In this document: positions 17,632 through 26,202 of the stretch, one piece after another
How the letters are laid out: each line of letters opens with the position of its first letter
Position numbering within the stretch: the stretch's first letter is position 1
NCBI GenBank assembly: GCA_903835005.1
Contig: CAILLK010000067.1
Location: 1-64,000, forward strand
DNA length: 64,000 bases
DNA from: an uncultured Bacteroidota bacterium
GTDB lineage: Bacteria > Bacteroidota > Bacteroidia > Chitinophagales > Chitinophagaceae
Direction of reading: 5' to 3'
The notes under the pieces: generated by a model
Seen by the model: the letters and a program-made list of their open reading frames with translations, nothing else
What the model was told of the DNA's origin: nothing
Databases searched by the model: none
Program-made: the position numbers and the translations under genes

Positions 17632-18600
17632 ATGCTTAATCACGACCATAATCATGCTCACGACCACAGCCATTCACATGGCCACGACCATAGTCATGGA
17701 GGGCACCACCATCATCATACCGTAACTGCTGCTGATGTTGCCAGTAAGGCCTTTATTTTCGGGATTATCCTCAATGGTGCCTATGTAGTTATTCAGGTTA
17801 TCGCGGGTATCGTCACTCATTCTATGGCATTGCTCTCTGATGCCGGGCATAATCTCAGCGATGTAGCCAGCCTTGCGTTATCCCTGCTGGCGTTTCGCCT
17901 GGCAAAGGCAAAACCGACGGATTCGTTTACTTATGGCTTCAAGAAAACCACTATTCTGGCTGCGCTTACCAATGCTGTTGTTCTGCTCATTACTATTGGT
18001 ATGCTAGGGTATGAATCAGTCAACAGGCTGCTGCATCCGCAACCGGTTGAGGGAGGCCTGGTCGCCATTGTAGCAGGTATAGGTATTGCCATAAACCTTG
18101 CATCCGCATTCTTTTTTTTCCGCAATAAAGAACATGACCTCAATACAAAAGGCGCCTACCTGCACCTGATGACGGATGCTCTGGTTTCACTTGGAGTAGT
18201 GGTATCGGGCCTGATTATCAGTTTCACCAAATGGTATTGGCTTGATGGGGCAGTAAGTATTGTTGTCCTGGTTGTCATTTTGATCGGTACATGGTCTTTA
18301 CTTACTGAAAGCCTGCGTCTTTCTATGGATGCTGTGCCAGAAGGGGTGAATGTAGAAACGATTGAAAAAGTAATCAATAAAATTAATGGTGTAGAAAGTA
18401 TACACCATATGCACATCTGGGCAATGAGCACTACCGAGAATGCGCTCACCACTCACCTGGTACTTAATGAAAAACTCAGTTTTGATGAGAAAATGAAACT
18501 GGTGCATAAAATCAAACACGAGCTGCTTCACAATAAAATCCATCACGCCACTATTGAGCTGGAATCGGCAGAAGTGCCTTGCAATGATGAAGAATGCTAG
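17632..18600 (+). CDS. Cation diffusion facilitator (CzcD/ZitB-type metal exporter)
   Basis: 322 residues. The N terminus is a His-rich metal-binding tail with repeated HDH, HSH and HHHHH. Six membrane segments follow. The transport site is SDAGHNLSD (segment II, HxxxD pattern) with LMTDALVSLGVV in segment V (the paired D...D). The cytoplasmic C-terminal domain contains VESIHHMHIWAMS and ends with CNDEEC. It likely exports Zn2+ or Co2+/Cd2+ by proton exchange. ATG 17632 is preferred to TTG 17626. A weak hairpin without a T run lies at 18612-18645. Confidence 0.93.
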   Translation: MLNHDHNHAHDHSHSHGHDHSHGGHHHHHTVTAADVASKAFIFGIILNGAYVVIQVIAGIVTHSMALLSDAGHNLSDVASLALSLLAFRLAKAKPTDSFTYGFKKTTILAALTNAVVLLITIGMLGYESVNRLLHPQPVEGGLVAIVAGIGIAINLASAFFFFRNKEHDLNTKGAYLHLMTDALVSLGVVVSGLIISFTKWYWLDGAVSIVVLVVILIGTWSLLTESLRLSMDAVPEGVNVETIEKVINKINGVESIHHMHIWAMSTTENALTTHLVLNEKLSFDEKMKLVHKIKHELLHNKIHHATIELESAEVPCNDEEC

Positions 18601-18688
18601 AGTTTGTACCTGAGTTGTGCCACATTTTCAAGTATGACACAACTGGAAATCACATCTTTGGATAGTTATAACCAGCTAAATGACTAAA

Positions 18689-18716
18689 ACAAAAAAGCCC
18701 AGCATCTCTGCAGGGC
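18689..18716 (-). terminator. Terminator of the secreted-protein gene to the right
   Basis: On the minus strand, gccctgca and tgctgggc pair and are followed by TTTTTTG, 27 bp past the stop at 18743. Confidence 0.6.
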
Positions 18717-18742
18717 CTGAATATTATTAAAGATATGGATTA

Positions 18743-19222
18743 TTATGGGGCTATGGCATATGCAATATTGCACTTATCGCCTTCATCTATCCTTATCAGC
18801 TTAAGAAAATTGGCGTCAACCGTAGGAATGTTGTAAACGGCTGTCATTTTCGATTTATCTTTTTTCAGGGTAAGCACTACATTTCCCACATCATCGGTAG
18901 TAATAGAGTATTTACCGGTTTCGTTCGGGCTATCGCCCATGTCTCTGTGAAATTCCTTGTATGTGCCGTAATTAATATTATTGACATTACCAGGAGTAAG
19001 CCTTAATGTCATGGAGTAATGGATATAGTGGGTTTCAGCGCCTATTTTGTCCGGGCATTTTGTACCTACAAAATACCAGGTTTTATCCATCAGATCATAC
19101 CTGTTTATTGGTACAGTATTACTTGGTGGCCTGTTTTCAGCTCCAATAATCTGTGCAAATGTGCAGGTTGGCAATGCCAGCAGGCAAACAAAAAGAATCT
19201 TATTGAACATAATTTTCAGCAT
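18743..19222 (-). CDS. Secreted protein of unknown function
   Basis: I do not recognise the family. From ATG 19222 it has a signal peptide (KILFVCLLALPTCTFAQ) and about 135 mature residues that look like an antiparallel beta fold (THYIHYSMTLRLTP, VVLTLKKDKSKMTAVYNI). Two Cys are visible in the mature part (KCPDK and DKCNIAYA) and could form a disulfide. A lipocalin-like fold is possible. The frame extends to 19267 but those residues precede the signal peptide. It ends at a terminator. Confidence 0.6.
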   Translation of the reverse strand: MLKIMFNKILFVCLLALPTCTFAQIIGAENRPPSNTVPINRYDLMDKTWYFVGTKCPDKIGAETHYIHYSMTLRLTPGNVNNINYGTYKEFHRDMGDSPNETGKYSITTDDVGNVVLTLKKDKSKMTAVYNIPTVDANFLKLIRIDEGDKCNIAYAIAP

Positions 19223-19367
19223 AAAAATAATTTCTTCGGTGGTAAAAGTAATAATTCCTTTGATCAATTTTAATTACAGCATCGCAAAATAACCAATAAT
19301 ATTTATTCCTGAAAACTTTCAGCAAAAATGAATCAACTATTTTATCCAAATTCAGCGGTTTGTAATG

Positions 19368-19395
19368 AAAAAGCCCCGTAAATCCGGGGCTTTTT
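19368..19395 (-). terminator. Terminator of cspA
   Basis: aaaaagccccg and cggggcttttt form an 11-bp perfect stem over six bases. On the minus strand it ends in TTTTTC, 28 bp past the cspA stop. Confidence 0.88.
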
Positions 19396-19422
19396 GGCAA
19401 TCATCTTAAAACGATATAAAAA

Positions 19423-19614
19423 TCAGATTACTCTAACATTAGCAGCGTTCAAACCTTTTTTACCATTCTGTACATCAAATGTAACTTTATCGTGCTCGCG
19501 GATTTCATCCAGCAGGCCTGATACGTGTACGAAGATGTCTTGTCCGCCGTTTGACGGAGAAATGAAACCAAATCCTTTAGTTTCATTGAAAAATTTTACT
19601 GTTCCTTCTTGCAT
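19423..19614 (-). CDS. Cold-shock-domain protein (CspA family)
   Basis: 63 residues, a single OB-fold RNA/ssDNA chaperone. RNP1 is KGFGFISP near residue 12 and RNP2 is DIFVHVS near residue 26. The start MQEGTVKFFNETKG is the family start, so ATG 19614 is used rather than the longer frame to 19647. A TACCTTTG box at 19645-19652 gives a leader of about 25 nt, which could carry the post-transcriptional control usual for csp mRNAs. It ends at a strong terminator. Confidence 0.95.
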   Translation of the reverse strand: MQEGTVKFFNETKGFGFISPSNGGQDIFVHVSGLLDEIREHDKVTFDVQNGKKGLNAANVRVI

Positions 19615-19644
19615 TGTTTTGTAAATAAATTGATTAAGAAAGCA

Positions 19645-19652
19645 CAAAGGTA
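19645..19652 (-). promoter_or_regulatory. -7 box of cspA
   Basis: Minus-strand TACCTTTG, an exact TAnnTTTG match 30 nt before the ATG. Confidence 0.5.
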
Positions 19653-19718
19653 CAATAAATATTTGATAATCCTGAATAAGTTTGTTAAGGAAACAATATT
19701 ATTTCAGGATGGTCAAAA

Positions 19719-20414
19719 TTATTCCTCAGAGTGTAAAGTTTCAACCTTTGAACCAAAAAAATTAAGGAACAAAACTATGAAGGCAACCATTACTATGGCC
19801 TGCGTGCAGACCAATATTTTACCCATATGGGTAACGGGGTGAATATCGCCATAACCTATAGTGGTTGATGTAACAATACTGAAGTAAACAAAATCGGTTA
19901 TTGATTGTGCTCTTTCATCGAGTAAATGCAACCCGCCATATACCACAGCAAAGCTAAATGCAATTTCCAGATAGTTAAAGAAGAGCATCAGAATGTTGCG
20001 GCGGTAGGAACGCGGTTTTACAAACATATCTGATACAAAAATCAGTGAGGCTACATATACTACCGTTTCGGTAAGCAGATAACCTGAAATAAGCACTACG
20101 GCCAATTTGTGGTAAAATCCTGTATACAAAAAGACCAACGGAAGCAAGGTTTTGAAAAGTACATAAAACTCTATTGCTACATTGCGTTTTATGGTTCCAT
20201 AACGTCCGAAAACCTGCCTGTAATGTATCCCGGGGAAAATAGGCTGTATACCTACAAGTACCAATCTTAATATTTTCTCAAACCCTATATCTTTATGGGT
20301 TCTGTTATTCCAGATCTTGATCAGGTTACTGCGGTAAGCCAGGTAGGCCGAAACTTTCTGCCTGGTATTGTATTCTGGCTTACCAAAAAATAACTTGTAC
20401 AGGATATTTTTCAT
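19719..20414 (-). CDS. Two-pore-helix type potassium channel protein
   Basis: 231 residues. The selectivity filter is STTIGYGDIHP near residue 192, in a pore loop between a hydrophobic segment (NYLEIAFSFAVVYGGLHLL) and the final helix (ILVCTQAIVMVAFIVLFLNFFG). Two further hydrophobic segments lie in the middle (LPLVFLYTGFYHKLAVVLIS and TVVYVASLIFV), so it has about four membrane helices. The N-terminal 80 residues are basic and probably cytoplasmic. No RCK or cyclic-nucleotide domain is attached. It probably passes K+; gating is unknown. Confidence 0.85.
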   Translation of the reverse strand: MKNILYKLFFGKPEYNTRQKVSAYLAYRSNLIKIWNNRTHKDIGFEKILRLVLVGIQPIFPGIHYRQVFGRYGTIKRNVAIEFYVLFKTLLPLVFLYTGFYHKLAVVLISGYLLTETVVYVASLIFVSDMFVKPRSYRRNILMLFFNYLEIAFSFAVVYGGLHLLDERAQSITDFVYFSIVTSTTIGYGDIHPVTHMGKILVCTQAIVMVAFIVLFLNFFGSKVETLHSEE

Positions 20415-20510
20415 GCTGCAATTATCGCCAGTAATTTACGATAATCTGCTGAAGAAATGCAATTCAAACCATCCGATACCCGGCTTTAGGCCCATCACCA
20501 GCACAAAAAC

Positions 20511-21719
20511 TTATTTTTTTTCTATTGTAGTAATCATGTGTCTATTGGCCTGACTGCTTAACTCAACATAATATATTCCAGCCACCAGATTTTTTATGTC
20601 CATTATCTGGGTTCTTTTTTCTATTACTCCGCTTCGGATTACTCTCCCTATGGCATCCATTATCCTGAAGGCAGCCTCTGAACCCGTGTTTTCAAAAATC
20701 ATTTCATTGCCAGCAGGGTTTGGATATACCTTTATTGATTGCTCCTGGTTTACGTTTTCTACCTTTGTAGTTGCAAAAATATTATCACTTACATAAAGTG
20801 ATGCAGGAATGGCATCTGTGGTTTCGCACGAAATAAATATCCTTGAGTCAGATAACCAGCATACACCCTCTGTTTGCCATTCCTGTCCGTTTCCTATTTC
20901 TATTCTTCGCTTGTTGCCCGAAAAGAACATGTCGCCCTGGTAATCGCTTAAATACCACAGAAAGGAATTGATATGACCTTTGAAATAGCCAATCAATACT
21001 ATTTCATGGGTATTGGCATTATAATCTGCCCCGGTAATCAATCCATTTACATTGTAGCTCGTATACGGATCAAGCGCATAGGTACCGGGTGTTTTAGGCA
21101 TTTTGTATACCCTTGTCTGCAGGTCACCTCTGTCTTTTGAAAAAATATACAATGAATCTTTAATGGAGATCAGGGCTTCGCAATCGTAGTTATTTGTAGT
21201 GCCTGATCCGAATAGCGTCTGGTCGGTATACCTGAATGAAATAGCCTGTGCATTTACATGCACTGTAGACCCTGTTCCAATATCGGTTTTTGCTATTTTC
21301 AGCACTTTCAGGTCAGTGCGGTCGCTGTTGTTATTGCCGTGATCACCCACATATATATAGTTACTGTCGGCAGTTATATCTTCCCAGTCCACATTCGGAT
21401 AATTATCAATTACTACGGTCTGGAGGGTATGCCCGTCAGAGGTGTCGATACTGTTAATCTCCGGCGGATTACCGCTGTCATTATGCGTCCACAATTTACC
21501 ATCTGTCCACTCCACACCCGAAGACTCTGTGATAATGGGATTCAGAGCCCCTCTCAGCACCGGAGATTTATGTGTTACCGGGTAAATACATGATCCGTCA
21601 TTATTAGTAGCAACCGGATTAAAATTTGATGCGGCAGGGTCTGTACATCCGCTTTGTGCGAAACCAGTTTGTATTCCGTAAAAAGCAATACACAGAATAA
21701 CAGACTTAATAATATGCAT
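20511..21719 (-). CDS. Secreted T9SS type A sorting-domain protein
   Basis: 402 residues. A signal peptide leads to a short Cys motif GCTDPAASNFNPVATNNDGSC, often seen in Bacteroidota surface proteins. A beta-rich middle follows (WTHNDSGNPPEINSIDT, WEDITADSNYIYVGDHGNN), resembling a six-bladed propeller. The C terminus is a T9SS tail: VYPNPAGNEMIFEN to VAGIYYVEL and a basic end. It should be exported across the outer membrane and cleaved or anchored there. Function is unknown. A TACCTTTG box lies 18 nt before the ATG. Confidence 0.8.
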   Translation of the reverse strand: MHIIKSVILCIAFYGIQTGFAQSGCTDPAASNFNPVATNNDGSCIYPVTHKSPVLRGALNPIITESSGVEWTDGKLWTHNDSGNPPEINSIDTSDGHTLQTVVIDNYPNVDWEDITADSNYIYVGDHGNNNSDRTDLKVLKIAKTDIGTGSTVHVNAQAISFRYTDQTLFGSGTTNNYDCEALISIKDSLYIFSKDRGDLQTRVYKMPKTPGTYALDPYTSYNVNGLITGADYNANTHEIVLIGYFKGHINSFLWYLSDYQGDMFFSGNKRRIEIGNGQEWQTEGVCWLSDSRIFISCETTDAIPASLYVSDNIFATTKVENVNQEQSIKVYPNPAGNEMIFENTGSEAAFRIMDAIGRVIRSGVIEKRTQIMDIKNLVAGIYYVELSSQANRHMITTIEKK

Positions 21720-21736
21720 GGTTTTGAATTAGCGTG

Positions 21737-21744
21737 CAAAGGTA
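21737..21744 (-). promoter_or_regulatory. -7 box of the T9SS protein gene
   Basis: Minus-strand TACCTTTG (then GCACGC) with a TTG about 18 nt upstream. Confidence 0.5.
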
Positions 21745-21802
21745 TCGGCTAGGTCAAAACCACAATATGAATTAATTATTAAATGATTGTTACGCAGCAG
21801 GT

Positions 21803-22480
21803 TTATCGCACCAGGTGATACCGCTGCAATTCAAGTACCCTGTGAATGTCATCTGCCGGATGGATAAATACTAATTTTATGATCCCGGCCTCCTGATTTA
21901 CATAAAAACAATCGTTATATACCATGCTCTGTGACCTTTCTGAAAATGGAGCGTGTATCGATCGGGCGGCATTACTATAACTCAGGCCATTCAATGCTAC
22001 TTCCGGAATAATATCGGCAACAGATCCGCTGTCAAAGCCTGGCACACAGCCCGAAGAGCTGCCGGCTGATCCGGTTGACAGGGGCCAGGTAAATAAACTG
22101 AAGGCTAAAATGGATTCAACACTGTCTTTACTATTATGAAACCCGATATTGAATTGACTTTGCTGCATACTGAAATACCATTGCTCTGTATCCGTTGGGT
22201 TACCATCTGAAACGAAAACAGAAATGCCAATATTTTCTATTTTAGGTGCATTTGGTTCCAGTACACAACCTCCGGCAGTGTACAATACATCCTGGTTAGA
22301 AGTAACATAAGCGCTGTCGATCGCCCCTGTTATAGAATCCTTATAAATCCAGTAACTGCCGGGTTTGTAATTAAATGCTGACTTCATACCAGTATTTACA
22401 GAATAAACAGTGGTGCCTATTTTGATGCATGACTGAAACAGAAAAAGCAGCAAAGCGATCGCAAGAATTGTAAATCTCAT
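21803..22480 (-). CDS. Lipoprotein of unknown function
   Basis: 225 residues. A lipoprotein signal peptide ends in the lipobox LFQSC with the Cys near residue 18, so it is probably attached to the outer membrane. The mature part starts near YKPGSYWIYKDSITGAIDSAYV, a pattern common in Bacteroidota lipoproteins of no known role, and is rich in Ser/Thr and aromatic residues. It contains a Cys pair (GGCVLEP and SGCVPG). No catalytic motif was found. Confidence 0.7.
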   Translation of the reverse strand: MRFTILAIALLLFLFQSCIKIGTTVYSVNTGMKSAFNYKPGSYWIYKDSITGAIDSAYVTSNQDVLYTAGGCVLEPNAPKIENIGISVFVSDGNPTDTEQWYFSMQQSQFNIGFHNSKDSVESILAFSLFTWPLSTGSAGSSSGCVPGFDSGSVADIIPEVALNGLSYSNAARSIHAPFSERSQSMVYNDCFYVNQEAGIIKLVFIHPADDIHRVLELQRYHLVR

Positions 22481-22556
22481 AGAGTGTCTGTTTTAGAAAG
22501 ATGAATTTAATCTTTTTGCCACAAAATCTATGCCAGATTTACAAAACAATAGTAAT

Positions 22557-24041
22557 TCAACCCTTACTTGCCGATGCTACTCCTTTAAGGATATCATTGC
22601 ATATTTCGTCCAGTTCACTATCTGTATTCAGGCGTTCCATCTGTTCTTTAATTTTTATGTCCCCTAGTTCCAGCATTATTGCAGGTGAGCCGTTGTGGTT
22701 CAAAACATACAAGCTGTTATTTGTCACCCATTGGTGCAATAACAGGAGCCCCTTCAGATGCATGATGCCAATAATCACATTTTTTGCCAGAATATGGCTT
22801 GTATTTTTTACCTCATCGCCTGTTGCATATATTCCAAATGAAAAATCATCCTTTTTCACCATTGTTTGGGGGCCATCATCTATATGTACTGAGATAAAAA
22901 AGTCCGGTTTTAGTTTATTTGAAATTGTCACCCTGTCTGCAAGTGACATATCTTCATCCTTATTCCGGGTCAGTTGCGCATCAATATTGAAATTTGGCGC
23001 CAGTTCTTTCATGTGGTTAACTATTCTCAAAGTAATATCCTTTTCATTATATCCGTTATATACCGCTCCTAAATCTGCTCCACCATGTCCGGCATCAAGA
23101 AGCAATACTATTTTCTTATCCGAGGTCTTTATTGCATGGTCAGCAGCATTTCCTTTAGTGAAAGAAAATAAAATAAGGACACCTGCCAGCAATGGTAGTA
23201 CAGCGAGCTGCCTACCTGAGGCGAAACTTGTTTTTGCGTTTGTCTGTAGCATTGTCAATCGTCTTTTTATGGGTGAAGAAAAAAATTGGTGTTCCGGTAC
23301 TAAATAGCTTCCTTTATTATGAGCCTGCAGCAGCATCCGGGCAAAGGCTTCCGTGTTATTATCTTCTATGGTAGCTCCATCTGCTATGAACTCATGAATC
23401 ATGGTCAGCTCCTTCTGAATAAACCAGTAAAAAGGATTCATCCAGAATACGCAAGTAAGCGCCTGACAGGCCACTTTATCATAGGTGTGTTTCTGCTTTA
23501 TGTGGGTCAGTTCATGCTGATAAATCAATTGCCCGTTCTCTGAATTAAGCGGAATAGAATCGTTCCAGAACAAATAGTTGAGGAATGAAAACGGGGCCTT
23601 AGGATAATCCGTTAGTATTAATTTTATTCCACCTACTTCTGAAATTTTCTGTTTTCTGGCCAGCCTTAAAACCCATAATATCCGGAACATTAAAACAGCC
23701 AGCAATGAGAGGCTGATTGCGAAAACTATAATTGCGATTACAGCATACCAATTTATCGCCTGTGTCGATACCTTTGCCATTACCTGTGGCTCTTCCATAC
23801 CTCTACTATTTACTACTTGCAACAGGTAATTTGCCGGTGCAGCAATAGTTGCATTTGACTGGTTTATGGTGAACCAGTTAAAGTGAAGTAATGGAACCGC
23901 TAGGCTTGCAAGCAGCGTAAACAGAAGGAAAAACCGGTTGTACTGATGCAAACGTTTATTCCTTAGCCCTATGCAATACCATGCGGTAAGCAACCCGGTT
24001 ATTAAAATACTTTTAAAAAGAAATAGAATTATGCTGTCCAT
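22557..24041 (-). CDS. M56 (BlaR1-like) metallopeptidase fused to an N-acetylmuramoyl-L-alanine amidase
   Basis: 494 residues with two parts. Residues 1-310: a BlaR1/MecR1-like membrane protease with about four helices and the zinc motif HELTHIKQKHTYDK (HExxH-like, near residue 170), then WMNPFYWFIQKEL. Residues about 325-494: an amidase_3 domain with LLDAGHGGADLGA (zinc His), NEKDITLRI (zinc Glu), FFISVHIDDG (zinc His) and IMLELGDIKIKEQ (catalytic Glu), all four key residues present. A hydrophobic helix near residue 285 links them, so the amidase should lie in the periplasm where BlaR1 carries its penicillin sensor. It starts 10 bp after the blaI stop and forms an operon with it. Confidence 0.88.
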   Translation of the reverse strand: MDSIILFLFKSILITGLLTAWYCIGLRNKRLHQYNRFFLLFTLLASLAVPLLHFNWFTINQSNATIAAPANYLLQVVNSRGMEEPQVMAKVSTQAINWYAVIAIIVFAISLSLLAVLMFRILWVLRLARKQKISEVGGIKLILTDYPKAPFSFLNYLFWNDSIPLNSENGQLIYQHELTHIKQKHTYDKVACQALTCVFWMNPFYWFIQKELTMIHEFIADGATIEDNNTEAFARMLLQAHNKGSYLVPEHQFFSSPIKRRLTMLQTNAKTSFASGRQLAVLPLLAGVLILFSFTKGNAADHAIKTSDKKIVLLLDAGHGGADLGAVYNGYNEKDITLRIVNHMKELAPNFNIDAQLTRNKDEDMSLADRVTISNKLKPDFFISVHIDDGPQTMVKKDDFSFGIYATGDEVKNTSHILAKNVIIGIMHLKGLLLLHQWVTNNSLYVLNHNGSPAIMLELGDIKIKEQMERLNTDSELDEICNDILKGVASASKG

Positions 24042-24051
24042 AAAACAGGTT

Positions 24052-24408
24052 TTATTTTTTCTTTAATTGCTTCAATAATAATTCAAGGTCCTCAACCGAT
24101 AACTTTTTCTCATCCACCAGGAAGGATACTACATTACTGAATGATCCTTCAAAGTATCCTTTGGCTACATTGGTCAATGTCCGTTTTGAATATTCTTCTT
24201 TTGAAAGCAGCGGGTGGTATCTGTGAATCCTGCCCACATTTTCAATCTTTACAAATTCTTTATCCACAAGTGTCTTCAGTATAGTGGCTACAGTATTCTT
24301 GTGGGGTTGTGGCTCGGGCATGTTTTCAACTACTTCCATTAGCAGTCCATTGCTCAGTTTCCAGAGCACTTTCATTACTGTTTCTTCTGCACGTGTCAAT
24401 GTCTTCAT
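24052..24408 (-). CDS. BlaI/MecI-type transcriptional repressor
   Basis: 118 residues from ATG 24408. A winged-helix domain begins MKTLTRAEETVMKVLWKL; the recognition region is HKNTVATILKTLVDKEFV, and the wing is GRIHRYHPL. A C-terminal dimer helix ends LELLLKQLKKK. A loop between wing and helix can be the cleavage site of the M56 partner. In the family, the M56 protease cleaves BlaI to lift repression. The promoter shows two dyads ACTA-N6-TAGT that straddle its -7 box, which supports self-repression. The longer frame to 24528 runs through the promoter and is rejected. Confidence 0.93.
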   Translation of the reverse strand: MKTLTRAEETVMKVLWKLSNGLLMEVVENMPEPQPHKNTVATILKTLVDKEFVKIENVGRIHRYHPLLSKEEYSKRTLTNVAKGYFEGSFSNVVSFLVDEKKLSVEDLELLLKQLKKK

Positions 24409-24414
24409 TATAAA

Positions 24415-24428
24415 ACTACATTTATAGT
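24415..24428. promoter_or_regulatory. Operator dyad 2 for BlaI
   Basis: ACTA CATTTA TAGT, a two-fold symmetric site at the likely transcription start of blaI. Confidence 0.6.
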
Positions 24429-24429
24429 T

Positions 24430-24462
24430 CAAAGGTAAAACTATTTTTCTAGTTTTAGCAAA
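24430..24462 (-). promoter_or_regulatory. Promoter of the blaI-M56/amidase operon
   Basis: Minus strand TTTG (24459-24462), 21 nt spacer, TACCTTTG (24430-24437). It fits the Bacteroidota consensus in both boxes. Confidence 0.75.
24440..24453. promoter_or_regulatory. Operator dyad 1 for BlaI
   Basis: ACTA TTTTTC TAGT in the promoter spacer. It has the same half-sites and spacing as dyad 2, with centres 25 bp apart. Confidence 0.6.
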
Positions 24463-24547
24463 TATTTTCAACCAATAATTTTTAGACGGGTTTTGAAGGA
24501 ACAAAATGCCACACAAAGAGCAGAACAAAATCTGATTTAAACTAGCA

Positions 24548-25961
24548 CTATTCCATGAGCTTATCTATTTCCTTGCACAGTAAATCAATATCTGATGGCC
24601 TTGGCGTATTTGTTATTGCAAATTTCCCATCCTTACCAATAAGGAAGTACACAGGAATACCGGTAACTCCATACCGTGTAGCAACAGGTCCTTTCCAACC
24701 TCCTTCACCATCGAGCATGTGAATACCATCAATTTTCAATTTATCCAAAGCCTTCTTCCAGCTATCCATATCAACATCTATAGACACGTAAAGGAAAACT
24801 ATGCTTTTCCCCTTATATTTTTCCTCCAGCTTCTTTGCCGAAGGCATCTCGCCCAAGCATGGGCCACACCAGCTGGCCCAGAAGTCGAGATAAACTACTT
24901 TTCTCTGAAATCCGAAAGTTTCATAAATTTTCCATCGGTAGTATTTATAGTGAAATCTGGCGCTGTGCTACCAGCAGATACCTTCTTTTTCATAGCCAGT
25001 TTCTCTTCCAGCCATGGCAGGTAATTACTATTATGGTACCGACACTTAAATTCACTCATGCTGACTTCTGATTCGGCCACCGTTTGGCCCCGCATCTTAG
25101 AATAAAGATGGCTTGCCCCATATAACTCTGCCGATTTGGGAGGCATGCTTTTGTAAGACAATGCTACTTCCTCCGAGTCATTTTTTTTATGCTGATCACT
25201 GATTTCTAAATTGGCATTCATCAGTTCACCATAATACATTCCAACAAAATAACGGTAGGTACTTACTGGTATCAGGTCATCGTCAAAAGCCTGTGGTACA
25301 GCTAAGGTCAGCTTATAATTTTCCTTTGGTATTTTTACAGTATAGGAGTGTTATTGTGAAATAGTATGATCCAATGCGTAATCAAGCATAATGTTATAAA
25401 CATAGTATTGGAAAAAAGCCATCCAATATTTTTTAAATGATGGGGATAGACCTCTATCATTTGCATTCAAGAAGTCTATTTCTTTTTTAAGAGCAGCATT
25501 TATTTCCAGTATAAAGGTATCTGGACCATCCTTACAAAAGCCTTGCAATCTAGCACCGAATTGCCTTGACATGCTGCTGAACAGAATATGCTTTGCTATA
25601 AAATTGGCTTCTTCAGCTCCTTTGCCGTATAATGCAATGTGCTGTCAAAATTATTTGCATCCAGGGTCATTTCCAGATTATCACCCGGCTCAGGAAAAAT
25701 TTCAGTCGTTTGATTCCCATGTGTAATGTATATATCATCAAATGAATTTTCCAATGGAAATGTAAGAGTGAAGCTGCCATCCTTTTCCAGCCTGGCACCA
25801 ACAGTAATAGGCACATAACCAATCCAGCTATCTGAATAACTGACGGAGATACTATCGGAAATAGGGGTTTTTATTTTACCGTGCAGCGTAACAGAATTGC
25901 TTGCGAAAGTAACAGTAGAAAAAATGCTGCATACTAAAAATAAAAAACGGTTGATGTTCAT
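24548..25961 (-). pseudogene. TlpA-like thioredoxin lipoprotein/secreted protein, broken three times
   Basis: Read across frames this is one protein of about 470 residues: a signal peptide (FLFLVCSIFSTVTFA), an N-terminal DUF4369-like beta domain, a helical middle, and a C-terminal thioredoxin domain with VVYLDFWASWCGPCLGEMPS (active site CGPC). Three lesions break it. A one-base frameshift lies near 25620, after which the frame continues as NFIAKHILFSSMS. An in-frame TAA lies at 25351-25353, followed by HSYTVKIPKENYKL in the same frame. A one-base gain lies in an A run near 24897, just before the CGPC segment. Each break is small and the flanking protein is intact, so the decay is recent or the sequence has errors. 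It lies 139 bp upstream of blaI on the same strand. Confidence 0.85.
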
Positions 25962-26202
25962 CAGAGTGCAGTTTTGATTTATGGATATAACAGCAATTCA
26001 TTCTTTTTTATTGCCTGATTAACTGTACTTTGAAAACGTTTAGTACAACCTTATAATTTCCGCTAATTTATAGCATCAGGTTAATGAAACATCCTGATAA
26101 ATTAAGTTTAAAATGTATCCGGCTAATAAGAATTACCTGGCTGTTAAATTATCCTTTAATCCTGTTCGTTATTGATCCCCTATAATTTCGTAGTTTTAAC
26201 AC

